Assembly: GCF_005239125.1 (NCBI RefSeq)
Contig: NZ_SZYE01000009.1
Span: 1 to 43,871, forward strand
DNA from: Cellulomonas hominis
Lineage (GTDB): Bacteria; Actinomycetota; Actinomycetes; Actinomycetales; Cellulomonadaceae
Length of the DNA: 43,871 nucleotides
Reading direction: 5' to 3'
Position 1 is the first letter of the stretch; every line of letters starts with the position of its first letter. Positions 1 through 8,978 of this stretch are shown here, in pieces. The position numbers and the translations under genes are program-made. Below the pieces are notes generated by a model. It was given only the letters and a program-made list of their open reading frames with translations. It was not told the DNA's origin and ran no database searches.

Positions 1-1
1 C

Positions 2-292
2 GATCGCCTGCGCGTGCGCGGGTGCGCCGCCGCCGGCGGACCCGCCGTGGCGCGGCCGACGGTCGACCCGGCGGCGGTGCCGCCGCTCACGCCGCGGGAG
101 CGCGACGTGCTCCGGCTCCTGGCCGGCGACCTCGACGGACCGGCCATCGCCGGCCACCTCGGGCTCTCGCTCAACACCGTGCGGACGCACACGCGCCACG
201 TGTACGCCAAGCTCGGCGTCCAGGGCCGGCGCGCAGCGGTCCGCCGGGCGGCCGAGCTCGGGCTGCTGCGCGGGGGAGCCCGGCTGCCCTGA
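2..292 (+). CDS. LuxR-family regulator, C-terminal HTH (5' partial)
   Basis: The frame is open from the window edge, so the start lies outside. The visible 96 residues hold a complete LuxR-type DNA-binding domain: LTPRERDVLRLLAGD, the turn region AIAGHLGLSLNTVRTHTRHVYAKLGV, and a closing helix before the stop. Such domains sit at the C-terminus of response regulators or of large LuxR ATPase regulators; the sensor part is off the window, so the signal cannot be told. It lies outside the proposed island, on the side displaced from glnA. Confidence 0.85.
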   Translation, partial: DRLRVRGCAAAGGPAVARPTVDPAAVPPLTPRERDVLRLLAGDLDGPAIAGHLGLSLNTVRTHTRHVYAKLGVQGRRAAVRRAAELGLLRGGARLP

Positions 293-409
293 CCGCGGCC
301 ACCTCACCCGCGATCTCACCAGACGTGGTGATCCGGGCTCACCGTGCGCGCTCCTACCGTGCGGTCGACGGCGGCGCCACGGCCGCCGAGGAGCGCACCG
401 AGGAGCACC

Positions 410-1135
410 ATGCCGACGACCGTGACCCAGCCCCCGCCTACCGCCGGCACCGTGCTGCCGAGCCGGGGCGCCGCCCGGCTGGCGGGCGGGCTCTACCTGC
501 TCACGTTCGTGAGCTCGATCGCCGCCCTGCCGCTGCTGAGCCCGCTGCTGGACGACCCCGCCTTCGTGCTGGGCGCCGGGTCGGACCCCTCCGTCACCGC
601 GGGCGCCCTGCTCGACCTGGTCAACGCGCTGGCGTGCGTCGGGACCGCGGTGGTGCTGCACGGGGCCCTGAGGTCCTGGGGCGAGCAGCTCGCCCTCGGG
701 TTCCTGGCGTCCCGGCTGGTCGAGGCGGCCGTCATCCTGGTGGGAGTCGTCAGCCTCCTCGCGGTCGTGACCCTGCGCCAGGACACCGCGGCGGACCTCG
801 ACCCGGCGGCCCGCGTGGCGGTCGCGCACGGCCTCGTCGCCGTGCGCGACTGGACGTTCCTGCTCGGCCCGGGCGTGATGGCGGCGGTCAACGCGTGCCT
901 GCTGGCGCCGCTCCTGCTGCGCTCGGGCCTCGTCCCCCGGTGGATCCCGCTGACCGGGCTGGCCGGCGCCCCGCTGCTGCTCGCGTCCGACCTGGCGACC
1001 GCCTTCGGCCTCCACGAGCAAGTGTCGGTGCTGTCCGCGGTCGCCGTGGCGCCGGTCTTCGTGTGGGAGCTCTCGCTCGGCCTGCGGCTGGTGGTGACCG
1101 GCTTCCGGCCGGCCCGGGCCCCGCGACGCCCCTGA
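410..1135 (+). CDS. DUF4386-like integral membrane protein
   Basis: 241 residues with about six hydrophobic segments. It follows the DUF4386 pattern: an N-terminal LAGGLYLLTFVSSI segment, an RLVEAAVILVGV segment near the middle, and a C-terminal RWIPLTGLAGAPLLLASD stretch. The function of the family is unknown. I chose the ATG at 410 because AGGAG sits about 5 bases before it and because upstream residues are low-complexity and family-unlike. It is followed within 30 bases by the displaced glnA terminator copy, which lies on the other strand and could also end this transcript. Confidence 0.75.
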   Translation: MPTTVTQPPPTAGTVLPSRGAARLAGGLYLLTFVSSIAALPLLSPLLDDPAFVLGAGSDPSVTAGALLDLVNALACVGTAVVLHGALRSWGEQLALGFLASRLVEAAVILVGVVSLLAVVTLRQDTAADLDPAARVAVAHGLVAVRDWTFLLGPGVMAAVNACLLAPLLLRSGLVPRWIPLTGLAGAPLLLASDLATAFGLHEQVSVLSAVAVAPVFVWELSLGLRLVVTGFRPARAPRRP

Positions 1136-1161
1136 GCGACCCGGGCAGTCGCGCAGAACGC

Positions 1162-1196
1162 GGCACCCCCGCCACCACGAGGGTGACGGGGGTGCC
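1162..1196 (-). terminator. Terminator hairpin, displaced copy
   Basis: GC-rich stem of about 15 bp with an ACGA loop. It corresponds to the glnA terminator at 38303-38337. The two copies differ at one position in each arm (C/G on the left, G/C on the right), so base pairing is kept. Confidence 0.75.
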
Positions 1197-1262
1197 GTTC
1201 GTGCAGGTCAGGCGCTCAAGGGAGCAGCCTCGAGACCTGACGCCTACACGTCGTAGTAGAGC
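1162..1262 (-). repeat. Displaced glnA 3' end and terminator (distal attachment junction)
   Basis: This 101-bp stretch matches 38303-38403 at all but 5 positions, in the same orientation, 37,141 bp away. On the minus strand it contains the last glnA codons (LYYDV plus stop) at 1245-1262 and the terminator hairpin at 1162-1196. No glnA body precedes it, so the codons are orphaned. The arrangement is what site-specific insertion into the 3' end of a gene leaves: the gene is rebuilt by the element and the original end is pushed to the far side. Insertion is inferred; the duplication is directly visible. Confidence 0.8.
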
Positions 1263-1340
1263 CTGATCGACGGTCGAGCCGCGGGCGTAGTCGCTGGCCA
1301 GAGCGCCGCTGGCCTGCGGGTGCGTTCGCGAGCGTGCGTG

Positions 1341-1396
1341 TGATGTGCATCCTGGATGCGTCATCGGGGCCCCTCCTGTGGCACGTCCTGTGGCAA
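1341..1396 (-). repeat. 56-bp leader block, copy 1
   Basis: Matches 11998-12053 at about 46 of 56 positions and 13679-13734 less closely. Read on the minus strand it has two TGCCAC motifs with starts 12 bp apart (1395-1390 and 1383-1378), a GGAGGGG ribosome-binding site, an ATG, and the first codons of a peptide beginning MTHPGCTS. The ORF continues through the orphan glnA end and does not resemble a known protein. Confidence 0.7.
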
Positions 1397-1496
1397 GCGT
1401 CCCGCCACCTGAGCGCCGCCACAAGGCAACTGAGCGAGGGCGCGGTCGACCTTTCGCTCGCTGGTCGCTCGACCGGACTTCGCTCGCGGTGCAGGG

Positions 1497-1988
1497 TCAG
1501 ATCACCCCTTCGTCCTGTGGCGCGGCCGCCGGTGACGCCGGCGTCACCGAGATCGCGGGCCCGTGCGGGGACCTCGGACCGGGAGCGCGATCGGGTCGCC
1601 CGGCATGGCGATGCCCGTCACGCACGTGCATCTCAGTCGTCGCGGTCGGCAGGCTTCGGCCCCGACCGGACGTCTGCGCATCCTGGCCTCGGCGACCTGG
1701 CGCTTGGTGTACTGACCCGCTGCGTTGTTGCTGCTCGACCAGCCCTCCGTCGTCGGCCGGCTCCGGCGGCGGTCCGGCCTGCCGGGCGGCGTCGCGGGCC
1801 GCGTCCTCGACGCGCCGCTGCTGCTCGGCCTCGGCGAGCTGCTGCTGCTCGAACGACTGCTCGGCGCGGGTGTACTGGTGGCGGCGGACGGCGCCGGCGG
1901 TGGCGCTGGCGGTGCCGGCGATGACGGCGGTGCGGGCAGCGGTTCCGATCAGTCCGGGGCGGCCGAAGCGGGGCATGAGCAGGGGCAC
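1497..1988 (-). CDS. SHOCT-type small membrane-associated protein, C-terminus probably frame-shifted
   Basis: The N-terminus (PRFGRPGLIGTAARTAVIAGTASA, then an A/Q/E-rich coiled stretch) is typical of actinobacterial proteins that end in a SHOCT domain. GTG start at 1988 with GGAGGA 8 bases upstream. The expected short C-terminal SHOCT helix pair is not in this frame. After DDGGLVEQ near 1737 the +1 frame reads AAGQYTKRQVAEARMRR, which fits a SHOCT tail better than the current frame, so the last ~80 residues here are probably out-of-frame translation. It follows the DUF6325-like gene by 50 bp, and these two families are usual neighbours. Function unknown. Confidence 0.55.
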   Translation of the reverse strand: MPLLMPRFGRPGLIGTAARTAVIAGTASATAGAVRRHQYTRAEQSFEQQQLAEAEQQRRVEDAARDAARQAGPPPEPADDGGLVEQQQRSGSVHQAPGRRGQDAQTSGRGRSLPTATTEMHVRDGHRHAGRPDRAPGPRSPHGPAISVTPASPAAAPQDEGVI

Positions 1989-2038
1989 GGCGGTTCCTCC
2001 AGGAAATGGTGAGGACGACGGGACGACGGGCCGGCGGG

Positions 2039-2443
2039 TCAGGACGCCGCGAGGGCGTTGACGACCTCGGCGGGCACGAGCTCGGTGAGCGCCACGACCG
2101 CGCCGGCCTCCCGGGCGGCCCCGGCCAGCGCGGCGGCCCAGAGGTGCTCGACGACGAGCACCAGCGCGCTCGCGCCCGGCAGCAGGGACTCGGCGACGAG
2201 GCCGAGGTTGTGCTCGCCGGCGAGCCCGCGGCCGACCAGGTCTGCGAGGTCGGCGAGCCCGTCGGCGGCGGGCCCGTCCAGATCGTCGACCTCGACGACC
2301 TCGATCCCGTCCTCGGCGGGCCGGACCAGCACCACGTCGACCACCCGGACCCGGTCGGACCCGGCGAGCGCCACGACCTCCGCCAGCACCGGGGCCGGCA
2401 CGTCGTCCCCGGGGAACGCGAGCGCGATCAGCTCGACCGGGCC
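2039..2443 (-). CDS. DUF6325-like protein, start codon missing
   Basis: About 134 residues starting GPVELIALAFPG and ending LVPAEVVNALAAS, matching the usual extent of DUF6325 proteins, which normally begin with a few residues before GPVE. I see no ATG, GTG or TTG in frame upstream of the domain; the frame instead overlaps the end of the PQQ-like gene, which stops at 2428. Either the true 5' end was lost in a fusion with that gene or it is made by ribosomal frameshifting. The coordinate 2443 marks the domain edge, not a start codon. The SHOCT-type gene follows downstream. Confidence 0.5.
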   Translation of the reverse strand, partial: GPVELIALAFPGDDVPAPVLAEVVALAGSDRVRVVDVVLVRPAEDGIEVVEVDDLDGPAADGLADLADLVGRGLAGEHNLGLVAESLLPGASALVLVVEHLWAAALAGAAREAGAVVALTELVPAEVVNALAAS

Positions 2444-3072
2444 CCGAGCAGGCGCAGCGCGCCCGTCGTCGGCACGGCCACCAGCGTGTCGCCGCGGGCC
2501 GCGTACAGCGCGTCGGCGTCCGCGACCAGCCGCGTCGTGACCGGGCCCGCGTCCTCCGCCGGACCGTCGGTGACGGCGCACCACAGCGTCTTCGCGGGGG
2601 CGTCGGAGCCCGAGGTGCAGGACGCGCTCCGCGTGTACCCGTCCTCGGTCGGCAGCACCCCGATCTCGGCGCGCCACCGCTCCTCGCCGGTGACCGCGTC
2701 GAGCGCCACGACGGCGGCGGGCTCGCCGGTGCCCGGCGTCAGCACGCCCGCGATCAGCCCGTCCGCGGTGCGGGTCCCGGACATCAGCAGCCCCATGGCG
2801 TCGCCGGTGCCCCACGGCGTCGCCTCCAGGGGCGCGGTGACGGTCTCGGCCAGGACTCCCGGCGTCGCGCGGAGGCGCTCCGCCGCGGCCTCGTCCCGGC
2901 GGTCGGTGACCGCCTGGGCCGCGACCAGCGCCAGGACCACCGCCACCGGAGCCGGCCACCAGCGGCGCAGCAGCGCGCGGGCGCGGGTGGCGGTGCGCGA
3001 CGGCGCGACCGGCTCCGGCACCGGCTCCGCGACGTCGTCGAGCTGCACCTCGGCCATGCGGTCCGCCCCCAT
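2428..3072 (-). CDS. PQQ-like beta-propeller membrane protein, truncated
   Basis: 214 residues. The N-terminus (MGADRMAEVQLDD, acidic stretch, then one membrane segment WWPAPVAVVLALVAAQAV) and the repeats VVALDAVTGEERWRAEIG and DTLVAVPTTGALRL are those of actinobacterial membrane-anchored PQQ-binding-like propeller proteins. These are normally about 400 residues or more; this one stops after about two blades, inside a blade motif, exactly where the DUF6325-like domain begins in another frame. I chose the ATG at 3072; 3057 (MAEVQ) is an alternative. Likely a deletion remnant. Role unknown. Confidence 0.55.
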   Translation of the reverse strand: MGADRMAEVQLDDVAEPVPEPVAPSRTATRARALLRRWWPAPVAVVLALVAAQAVTDRRDEAAAERLRATPGVLAETVTAPLEATPWGTGDAMGLLMSGTRTADGLIAGVLTPGTGEPAAVVALDAVTGEERWRAEIGVLPTEDGYTRSASCTSGSDAPAKTLWCAVTDGPAEDAGPVTTRLVADADALYAARGDTLVAVPTTGALRLLGARSS

Positions 3073-3138
3073 GACCGGGGACTCTACGGCGGCGGGCCCG
3101 GCCGTGGGGCCGGTTCGCACCCGGGTCCGGAACCGCAC

Positions 3139-3171
3139 GAGCCCCCTCCCGCACCGTGCGGGAGGGGGCTC
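3139..3171 (-). terminator. Strong hairpin after the alcohol dehydrogenase gene
   Basis: Perfect 15-bp inverted repeat (3139-3153 with 3157-3171) with a 3-base loop, 20 bp beyond the dehydrogenase stop. No T-tract, as is usual in this group. Confidence 0.85.
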
Positions 3172-3190
3172 GCGGTGGGCGCGGGAGCGC

Positions 3191-4234
3191 TCAGGCCATC
3201 GTCGCGACGTCGATGACGAACCGGTACCGGACGTCCGAGCGCAGCACGCGCTCGTACGCCTCGTTGACCTCGTCGGCCGCGATCAGCTCGGTCTCGGGCG
3301 CGATGCCGTGCTCGGCGCAGAAGTCGAGCATCTCCTGCGTCTCGGCGATGCTGCCGATGCTCGACCCGGCGAACGAGCGGCGGTTGCCGAACAGGGAGAA
3401 CACCTGGACGGGCAGCGGCTCGCCGGGCGCGCCGACGTTCACGAGGGTGCCGTCGAGCCTGAGCAGCGACAGGTAGGCGCCGAGGTCGACGACCGCGGAC
3501 ACGGTGTTGACGATGAGGTCGAAGGTGTTCGCGAGCTCGGCGAACGTCGCCGGGTCCTCGGTCGCGAAGTAGTGGTCCGCACCGAGCTCGAGGCCGTCGG
3601 CCTTCTTGCTCAGCGTGCGGGACAGGACGGTGACCTCGGCGCCCATGGCGTGCGCGAGCTTGACGGCCATGTGGCCGAGGCCGCCCATGCCGACGACCGC
3701 GACCTTCTTGCCCGGGCCGGCGCCCCAGTGGGCGAGCGGGGAGTACGTGGTCACCCCGGCGCACAGCAGCGGGGCGGCCTTGTCGAACGGGATGGCCTCC
3801 GGCACGCGGAGGACGAAGTCCTCGTCGACGACCACGTAGGTCGAGTACCCGCCCTGCGTGATGGTGCCGTCGCGGTCGACGGACGCGTAGGTCTGGGTGT
3901 TGCCCCCGAGGCAGTACTGCTCGAGGCCGGCGCGGCAGTTCTCGCACTCCCGGCAGGAGTTGACCATGCAGCCGACGCCGACCCGGTCGCCGACGGCGTG
4001 CCGGGTGACCTCGGCGCCGACCTCGGCGACCACGCCGACGATCTCGTGCCCGACGACCTGCGGGTAGGTGATGGGGCCCCAGTCGCCCCGGACGGTGTGG
4101 ATGTCGGAGTGGCAGACGCCGGCGTAGCGGATCTCGATCAGCACGTCCTTCGGCCCCACGTCGCGGCGCTCGATCGTCACGGGGACGAGCGGCTCGGTCG
4201 CGGAGGGGGCGGCGTAGGCGTTGACGGTGAGCAC
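3191..4234 (-). CDS. Zinc-dependent NAD(P) alcohol dehydrogenase, CAD/YahK type
   Basis: 347 residues, full length for the medium-chain dehydrogenase family. Visible motifs: catalytic zinc site [16 protein letters not shown] and the following GHEIVGVV, the proton-relay GDRVGVG, the four structural-zinc cysteines in [16 protein letters not shown], and the nucleotide-binding [16 protein letters not shown]. These place it near cinnamyl-alcohol and broad-range aldehyde reductases, which reduce aldehydes with NADPH in the cytosol. GTG start at 4234 with GGGAG 7 bases upstream. It is divergent from the GntR gene with a 159-bp shared promoter region. Substrate not predictable. Confidence 0.9.
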   Translation of the reverse strand: MLTVNAYAAPSATEPLVPVTIERRDVGPKDVLIEIRYAGVCHSDIHTVRGDWGPITYPQVVGHEIVGVVAEVGAEVTRHAVGDRVGVGCMVNSCRECENCRAGLEQYCLGGNTQTYASVDRDGTITQGGYSTYVVVDEDFVLRVPEAIPFDKAAPLLCAGVTTYSPLAHWGAGPGKKVAVVGMGGLGHMAVKLAHAMGAEVTVLSRTLSKKADGLELGADHYFATEDPATFAELANTFDLIVNTVSAVVDLGAYLSLLRLDGTLVNVGAPGEPLPVQVFSLFGNRRSFAGSSIGSIAETQEMLDFCAEHGIAPETELIAADEVNEAYERVLRSDVRYRFVIDVATMA

Positions 4235-4360
4235 AGGACTCCCAGGGGTGCGCGGGACGGTGGGTCGGCGCCGGCGGGGTCGTCCTCGGCCGCCGGTCGC
4301 CCGCCCAGTCAACCCCGCCGCGGCCGATCGTGCGAGGTCCTGGCAGTCCCTCCCTGGCGG

Positions 4361-4373
4361 CCGGACCGTCCGG
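4361..4373. promoter_or_regulatory. Palindrome upstream of the GntR gene, possible operator
   Basis: CCGGAC-C-GTCCGG, a perfect 13-bp inverted repeat, 20 bp before the GntR start and inside the divergent promoter region. A role as the GntR autoregulatory site is inference; such palindromes also arise by chance in GC-rich DNA. Confidence 0.35.
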
Positions 4374-4393
4374 TGGCGTGGGAGCATGCCCGC

Positions 4394-5299
4394 ATGGCCG
4401 GCTACCTGACGCGGCGTGCACACCGGGCACGCCTCGTGCGCGACGTGCTCCGCGCGCGGATCGTCGGCGGCGCGTTCCACGAGACCGGGCTGCCCCCGGA
4501 GGACCGCATCGCGGCCGAGTTCGCGGTCGGGCGGAACGTGGTGCGCGAGGCGCTGGCCCTGCTGGTGGCCGAGGGGCTGATCCGCCGCGACCAGGGGATC
4601 GGCACCCGCGCCCGCACGGAGGTGCTGGTGCACGAGCTCAACCACCTGCGGGCCATCGCCGAGGAGGGCACCGATCCGGCGGCCGCCCGGGTGTTCTACC
4701 GCCACCTGGCGTGGGAGACGGTGCCCGCGTCGCCGGCCGTCGCGACCGAGCTCGGGCTGGCGCCGGGCGACGACGTGGTGCTGTGGGAGCGGCTGACCCA
4801 GACGCCGGAGCCGATCGTCCTGTGGTCCTCGTACCTCCCGGCCGATCTGGGCCTGACCCGGCCCGCGGACGTCACCCCGACCGAGGGCGGCGGGACGTTC
4901 GCCTACCTCGAGCAGCACGGGGTCCAGATCGGCGTCGCGCAGGTCCGCACCGGGGCGACGACGGCCGACCCGGCGGTCGCCGAGGCGCTCGACGTCGCCG
5001 CGGGCGCGCCGGTGATGGTGCAGCACCGGCGGGTCCTCGGCCCGGAGGGCCGGGTGATCGAGGTCGCGACGGGGTACTACCGGCACGACCGGATCTTCCT
5101 GCTCAACGACTACGGGCGGGCCGGCTCCAGCACGGGGCTCTCCTCGGTGGAGTCGGCGCGCCGGCTCGACGTGGACGACATCCCGGCGGCGCCGAGGCCG
5201 AGCGCGGCGACCACCACCACCAGCATCGGCGCGGTCCAGCCGCCGGAGACGGAGTGGACGGTCCCGAGCAGCACCGGGCCGCAGGCGCCCACCGCGTAG
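4394..5299 (+). CDS. GntR-family regulator with UTRA effector domain
   Basis: 301 residues. Residues ~10-70 form the winged HTH ([48 protein letters not shown]). Residues ~90-240 are a UTRA small-ligand domain ([20 protein letters not shown], then [24 protein letters not shown]). Family proteins are usually ~240 residues; this frame runs about 55 residues further, antisense to the last 190 bp of the MFS gene, so the tail is probably a lost stop. It is convergent with the MFS/amidase genes and divergent from the dehydrogenase, so it likely controls one or both as a ligand-relieved repressor (inference). Confidence 0.85.
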   Translation: MAGYLTRRAHRARLVRDVLRARIVGGAFHETGLPPEDRIAAEFAVGRNVVREALALLVAEGLIRRDQGIGTRARTEVLVHELNHLRAIAEEGTDPAAARVFYRHLAWETVPASPAVATELGLAPGDDVVLWERLTQTPEPIVLWSSYLPADLGLTRPADVTPTEGGGTFAYLEQHGVQIGVAQVRTGATTADPAVAEALDVAAGAPVMVQHRRVLGPEGRVIEVATGYYRHDRIFLLNDYGRAGSSTGLSSVESARRLDVDDIPAAPRPSAATTTTSIGAVQPPETEWTVPSSTGPQAPTA

Positions 5300-6330
5300 C
5301 CGCCGCCCTGCACCAGCGCCGCCGCGCGACGGGCCTCGGCGGGGGACCGGGCCCAGCGGTTCACGCCGGTGAGCACCAGGGTGAAGGTGGCGCCCTGCGC
5401 CGCCCCGGCGGCGAGGGCCCACAGCCACCAGGCGCCGGGCGCGAGCAGCATCCCCAGCGGGAACGTCAGCCACAGGGCGGTGGTCGCGGCGAACCCGGTG
5501 GCGATCCGGCCGGTGCGCAGGACGGGTGCCATGAGCAGCGGCCCGAGGGCGCCGGTCAGCTGGAACACGGCGGCGCTGCTCCCGGCCAGGACGAGTCCCA
5601 GGCCCATGAGGTCGTCGAGCTGGGTGGGCAGCCAGGCCGTGATGCCGTAGTACGACAGCGTCTGCCCGGCGAACGCCGTCGCCAGCAGCACGGGGACGAG
5701 GTGCCGCCACGGACGGCGGCCACCGTGGGCCGGGCCGCCGCCCGGGACCCCCGCCCGTCCGCCCGTCCCCGCGACGGCCGACCCGGAGCGCGCCGTGGCC
5801 ACCGCGCCGACGACGCACGCGAGCAGCCAGGGTGCCGTCACGGCCACCCGCCAGCCGACCGCGGACGCCAGCGGCGCCGTCACGACCGTGGCGACGAGCG
5901 ACGCCAGGTTCATCCCGACCGTGTAGCGCGTGGTCAGGCGCTCGGCGTGCCGCCGGTCGCCGGCGCTCGCGAGGACGGGGAGCACGACGTTGGCGACCGT
6001 GATCGCCGCGCCGAGCAGCACCGTGCCGAGGACCGCCCCCGCCGGGCCGGCGGACACCCGCAGCACGAGGGCCGCGGCGATGCCGCCGAGCGAGGTCAGC
6101 GTCGCGGCGCGGGTGCCCAGCCGCCCGACGACCCAGCCGGCCGGCGCCGCGAGCAGGCCGAAGCAGAGCACCGGGACCGTGACCAGCAGCGCCGCGACGG
6201 CGGCGCTCACCCCCAGGTCGTCCTGGGCGACCGCGAGGACGGGGGCGGGCGCGACCACCGGCGCGCGCAGGACGAGCGACAGCAGCAGGACCGTGGCGGC
6301 GCCGCCGGCGCGCCCGGCGGCCGGGCTCAT
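5110..6330 (-). CDS. MFS transporter, CynX/NimT-like
   Basis: 406 residues with about 12 hydrophobic segments split by a central cytoplasmic loop ([21 protein letters not shown]). The loop between segments 2 and 3, [19 protein letters not shown], is the MFS signature region. Overall it resembles the CynX/NimT branch, members of which carry cyanate or nitroimidazole-like compounds. The ATG at 6330 overlaps the amidase stop (ATGA), so translation is coupled. As last gene of the amide operon it may import substrate or export product (inference). Its 3' end overlaps the GntR gene by 190 bp on the opposite strand. Confidence 0.85.
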   Translation of the reverse strand: MSPAAGRAGGAATVLLLSLVLRAPVVAPAPVLAVAQDDLGVSAAVAALLVTVPVLCFGLLAAPAGWVVGRLGTRAATLTSLGGIAAALVLRVSAGPAGAVLGTVLLGAAITVANVVLPVLASAGDRRHAERLTTRYTVGMNLASLVATVVTAPLASAVGWRVAVTAPWLLACVVGAVATARSGSAVAGTGGRAGVPGGGPAHGGRRPWRHLVPVLLATAFAGQTLSYYGITAWLPTQLDDLMGLGLVLAGSSAAVFQLTGALGPLLMAPVLRTGRIATGFAATTALWLTFPLGMLLAPGAWWLWALAAGAAQGATFTLVLTGVNRWARSPAEARRAAALVQGGGYAVGACGPVLLGTVHSVSGGWTAPMLVVVVAALGLGAAGMSSTSSRRADSTEESPVLEPARP

Positions 6331-7742
6331 GCCGCGCGCCGGGCGGGCCGCGCGCGGTGGTGCCCGGTCCGGTGCTGCACGTCGGCGACGAGGTGCAGCA
6401 GGGCGCGGTCCGACCACGCGGGGCCCACCAGCTGCGCGCCGATCGGCAGCCCGAGGCGGTCGAGCCCGCACGGGAAGGACACCGCGGGCGCGCCGGTGAG
6501 GCTGGCGAGGGCGGTGTACCGCATGTTCGCCACGAGGACGTCCTGGGTCCGGCCGGCGAGCTCGATGTCGCGCTCGCCGAGGCGCGGGGCCGTGAACGGG
6601 AGGGTCGGGACCAGCAGGACGTCGACCTGCTCCCACGTCCGGGCGAGCGCGTCGCGGGCGAGGGTGCGCAGGCGCTGCGCCTGCAGGTACTCGACCGCGG
6701 TGAACCGGGCACCCGCCTCGAGCAGCACCCGGACGTCGGTGCCGAGGCGCTCGGGGTGGGCGCGCAGCGCGGCCGCGTGCACCGCGGACGCCTCGGCGGC
6801 GTTCAGCACGACGAGGGCGTCGACCAGCTCGTCGAGGCGCGGCAGCGCGACGTCGACGGGCCGCGCGCCCCACCCGGCCGCGTCGTCGAGCAGCCGGGCG
6901 ACCGCGGCGGCGACGTCCGGCTGCACGCCGTCCAGCGTGAAGCCGTCCACGACGCCCACCCGCAGCCCGGCCCAGGGGTCGGCGCGGTGCAGGAGGTGGC
7001 GCAGCGTGTCCGGCCGGGACACGCACCCGTCGTCGCTGCCGTCCGGGCCGGCCGTGGCGTCGAGCACCAGCCGGCACTCCGCGGCGGACCGGCCGATCGG
7101 GCCGACCGTGTCGAGCGTCCAGGCGAGCGGGATGACGCCGGTGGTCGGCACGCGGCCGAGGGACGGACGCAGACCGGTCAAGTTCGTGACCGAGGCGGGC
7201 AGGCGGATCGACCCGCCCGTGTCGGTGCCGATGCCGACGGGCACCACGCCCGCGGCGACCGCCGCCGCGGTGCCCCCGCTGGAGCCGGCGGGGATGCGCC
7301 CCGGGTCGAACGGGTTCCGGCAGGTGCCCAGGTGCGGGTTGTCGGTGGTGCCGCCCCAGGCGAGCTCGTGCATGTTGGTCCGGCCGATCACCACCGCCCC
7401 CGCGTGCCGGAGCCGGGCGGTCACGGTCGCGTCGACCGCCGCCGGCTCGTCGGGGAGCAGGAGGGAGGCGGCGCGGTTCGGGACACCGGACTCGGCGACG
7501 TTGTCCTTGAGCACGACGGGGATGCCGGCCAGCGGTCCCAGCGGGGCGCCGGCGGCGCGCTGGTCGTCCAGCTCGCGGGCGGCGCGCCGGGCGCTCGCGG
7601 GGTGCAGCGAGGCGAACGCGGCGAGGTCGCCGACCGCCTCGGCCGCCGTCAGCGCCGCCTCGACCAGGTCCCGGCTCGTCACCTCGCCGGCGGCCAGCGC
7701 GCGCTGGGCGAGCGCGACGTCGCCCAGCAGCCCGGCGGTCAC
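6327..7742 (-). CDS. Amidase-signature (AS) family hydrolase
   Basis: 471 residues with the amidase Ser-cisSer-Lys triad: catalytic Lys in GIPVVLKDN, the cis-Ser in the glycine-rich [14 protein letters not shown], and the nucleophile in [13 protein letters not shown]. It is a cytosolic enzyme that hydrolyses a carboxamide or ureide to acid plus ammonia. GatA is unlikely because no gatB or gatC lies nearby. GTG start at 7742 overlaps the stop of the small upstream ORF, and its own stop overlaps the MFS start. The setting with a nitrilase and an ABC importer suggests stepwise breakdown of one imported nitrogen compound. Confidence 0.9.
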   Translation of the reverse strand: MTAGLLGDVALAQRALAAGEVTSRDLVEAALTAAEAVGDLAAFASLHPASARRAARELDDQRAAGAPLGPLAGIPVVLKDNVAESGVPNRAASLLLPDEPAAVDATVTARLRHAGAVVIGRTNMHELAWGGTTDNPHLGTCRNPFDPGRIPAGSSGGTAAAVAAGVVPVGIGTDTGGSIRLPASVTNLTGLRPSLGRVPTTGVIPLAWTLDTVGPIGRSAAECRLVLDATAGPDGSDDGCVSRPDTLRHLLHRADPWAGLRVGVVDGFTLDGVQPDVAAAVARLLDDAAGWGARPVDVALPRLDELVDALVVLNAAEASAVHAAALRAHPERLGTDVRVLLEAGARFTAVEYLQAQRLRTLARDALARTWEQVDVLLVPTLPFTAPRLGERDIELAGRTQDVLVANMRYTALASLTGAPAVSFPCGLDRLGLPIGAQLVGPAWSDRALLHLVADVQHRTGHHRARPARRAA

Positions 7743-7864
7743 CGGGCGTCCCGGTCGCGCAGCGCGGTGAACAGCGCGGCCGGCGCCGCGTCGCTCGTCT
7801 CGGCGACGGCGCACACCCGCGCCGCGCCCTCGCGCCAGCCGGCGGGCATCTGGTCCTCGTCCAC
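7739..7864 (-). CDS. Small hypothetical protein coupled to the amidase
   Basis: 41 residues from a GTG at 7864 (or 45 from a GTG at 7876), ending DRDAR, with the stop overlapping the amidase GTG by 4 bases. A purine-rich GAGGAGAGG precedes it. I recognise no family. Small partner proteins such as AtzG stabilise some AS amidases, and position and size would fit that idea, but I see no clear sequence match. It may equally be a leader that couples amidase translation. Confidence 0.4.
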   Translation of the reverse strand: MDEDQMPAGWREGAARVCAVAETSDAAPAALFTALRDRDAR

Positions 7865-7891
7865 GTCGTCCCTCACCTCTCCTCGAACCGG

Positions 7892-7929
7892 GCGCCGCGC
7901 CGGCCCGCGGCTGCGGGCCGGCGCGGCGC
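7892..7929 (-). terminator. 17-bp perfect stem-loop inside the operon
   Basis: Arms 7892-7908 and 7913-7929 pair perfectly around a 4-base loop, 6 bp after the binding-protein stop and 16 bp before the small ORF. A stem this strong between a substrate-binding protein and downstream genes usually protects the upstream mRNA and lowers downstream expression, so amidase and MFS may be made at lower level or from their own promoter. Confidence 0.75.
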
Positions 7930-7934
7930 GCGCG

Positions 7935-8978
7935 TCACTCGCCGTCGGCCTCGGCCCTGGCCCGCTCGGCCAGCTCCGTGTCCACGTTGTTCTCGTAGGA
8001 CGTCGCCTCGCTCGGGTACTCCGCGACGTTCCCGGTCATCGCGGCGATCTCGAGGTTCCGGTCCCAGGCGTCCTGGCTGACCAGGACGTCCTTCGGGTAG
8101 CCGAGCGCGTCGATCTCGCGCTCCACGGCGGTGGCGACGACCTCCGGGTCGAGGTCCGGGAAGTACGCCTGGGCGGTGGCGATCGCCGCCTCGGGATCGG
8201 CGTAGATGGCGTCGGACGCCTTCTGGAACGCGGTGACCACGCCCTGGGCCGCCTCGGGGTTCGCCTCGATCCAGGACGGCAGGCCCGTGAGGCTGGAGAA
8301 CGCGAACGGGTACCAGCTCGGGTCGGCGGAGAACGAGTACACGACGTGCAGCCCGTTCTCGACCTCGCCCTGGGTGATCTGCGGCTCCACGGCGAGGGCG
8401 TAGTCGGCCTGGCCGCTGGACACGGCCGCGAGCTCGTTGCCGATCGCGACGTTGACCAGCTCGACGTCCTGCAGGTCGTTCTCCTCGATCAGGTGCGTCA
8501 TGAACGCCCACGTCGTGTCGGGCTCGGGGCTGACGACGACCTTCTTGCCCTCGAGCAGCGAGAGGTCGCCCTGCACGTCCGCGTCGTCCGACCCGATGAT
8601 GAAGACGGTCGGGGCGTCCTGGATGCCGGCGACGACCACGCCGTCGCCCCCGGACTCGTGGGTCTTGGGGACGAACACCGGGTCCTGGATCGAGAACTCC
8701 GCGGACCCGCCCAGCACCGCGGACCAGGACTGCGTCCCGCCGCCGCCGGTGCTGATCTGGACGTCGACGCCCTCCTCCTCGAAGAAGCCCTGGTCCTCCG
8801 CCACGTACAGCGGCAGGTACAGCAGGGACTGGAAGGCCTGGTTGATGCGGACGGTGGTCAGGCCCTCGCCGGAGGTGGCGGCAGGCGCGGCCGAGGAGGC
8901 GCCGGCGCACGCCGACAGGGCGAGCGACGCGGCGGCGGCGAGGGCGAGGGCGCCGAGGGGGCGGCGGGAGGTCGTCAC
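7935..8978 (-). CDS. ABC transporter substrate-binding lipoprotein, SsuA/NMT1-like
   Basis: 347 residues. A signal peptide ends in the lipobox LSAC with the lipidated cysteine at residue 24. The mature part follows the NMT1/SsuA/TauA pattern: VRINQAFQSLLYLPLYVAEDQGFFEEEGVDVQ, then the hinge region LSLLEGKKVVVSPEPDTTWAF. Proteins of this class capture alkylsulfonates, taurine, pyrimidine precursors, nitriles or ureides at the outer face of the membrane. GTG start at 8978 overlaps the permease stop. Ligand not predictable from sequence; the neighbouring nitrilase and amidase point to a nitrogen compound. Confidence 0.9.
   Translation of the reverse strand: MTTSRRPLGALALAAAASLALSACAGASSAAPAATSGEGLTTVRINQAFQSLLYLPLYVAEDQGFFEEEGVDVQISTGGGGTQSWSAVLGGSAEFSIQDPVFVPKTHESGGDGVVVAGIQDAPTVFIIGSDDADVQGDLSLLEGKKVVVSPEPDTTWAFMTHLIEENDLQDVELVNVAIGNELAAVSSGQADYALAVEPQITQGEVENGLHVVYSFSADPSWYPFAFSSLTGLPSWIEANPEAAQGVVTAFQKASDAIYADPEAAIATAQAYFPDLDPEVVATAVEREIDALGYPKDVLVSQDAWDRNLEIAAMTGNVAEYPSEATSYENNVDTELAERARAEADGE

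Noticed and set aside
6327-7742. GatA subunit of the tRNA amidotransferase
   Set aside because: No gatB or gatC nearby, and it is coupled to transport genes, so a catabolic amidase is more likely.
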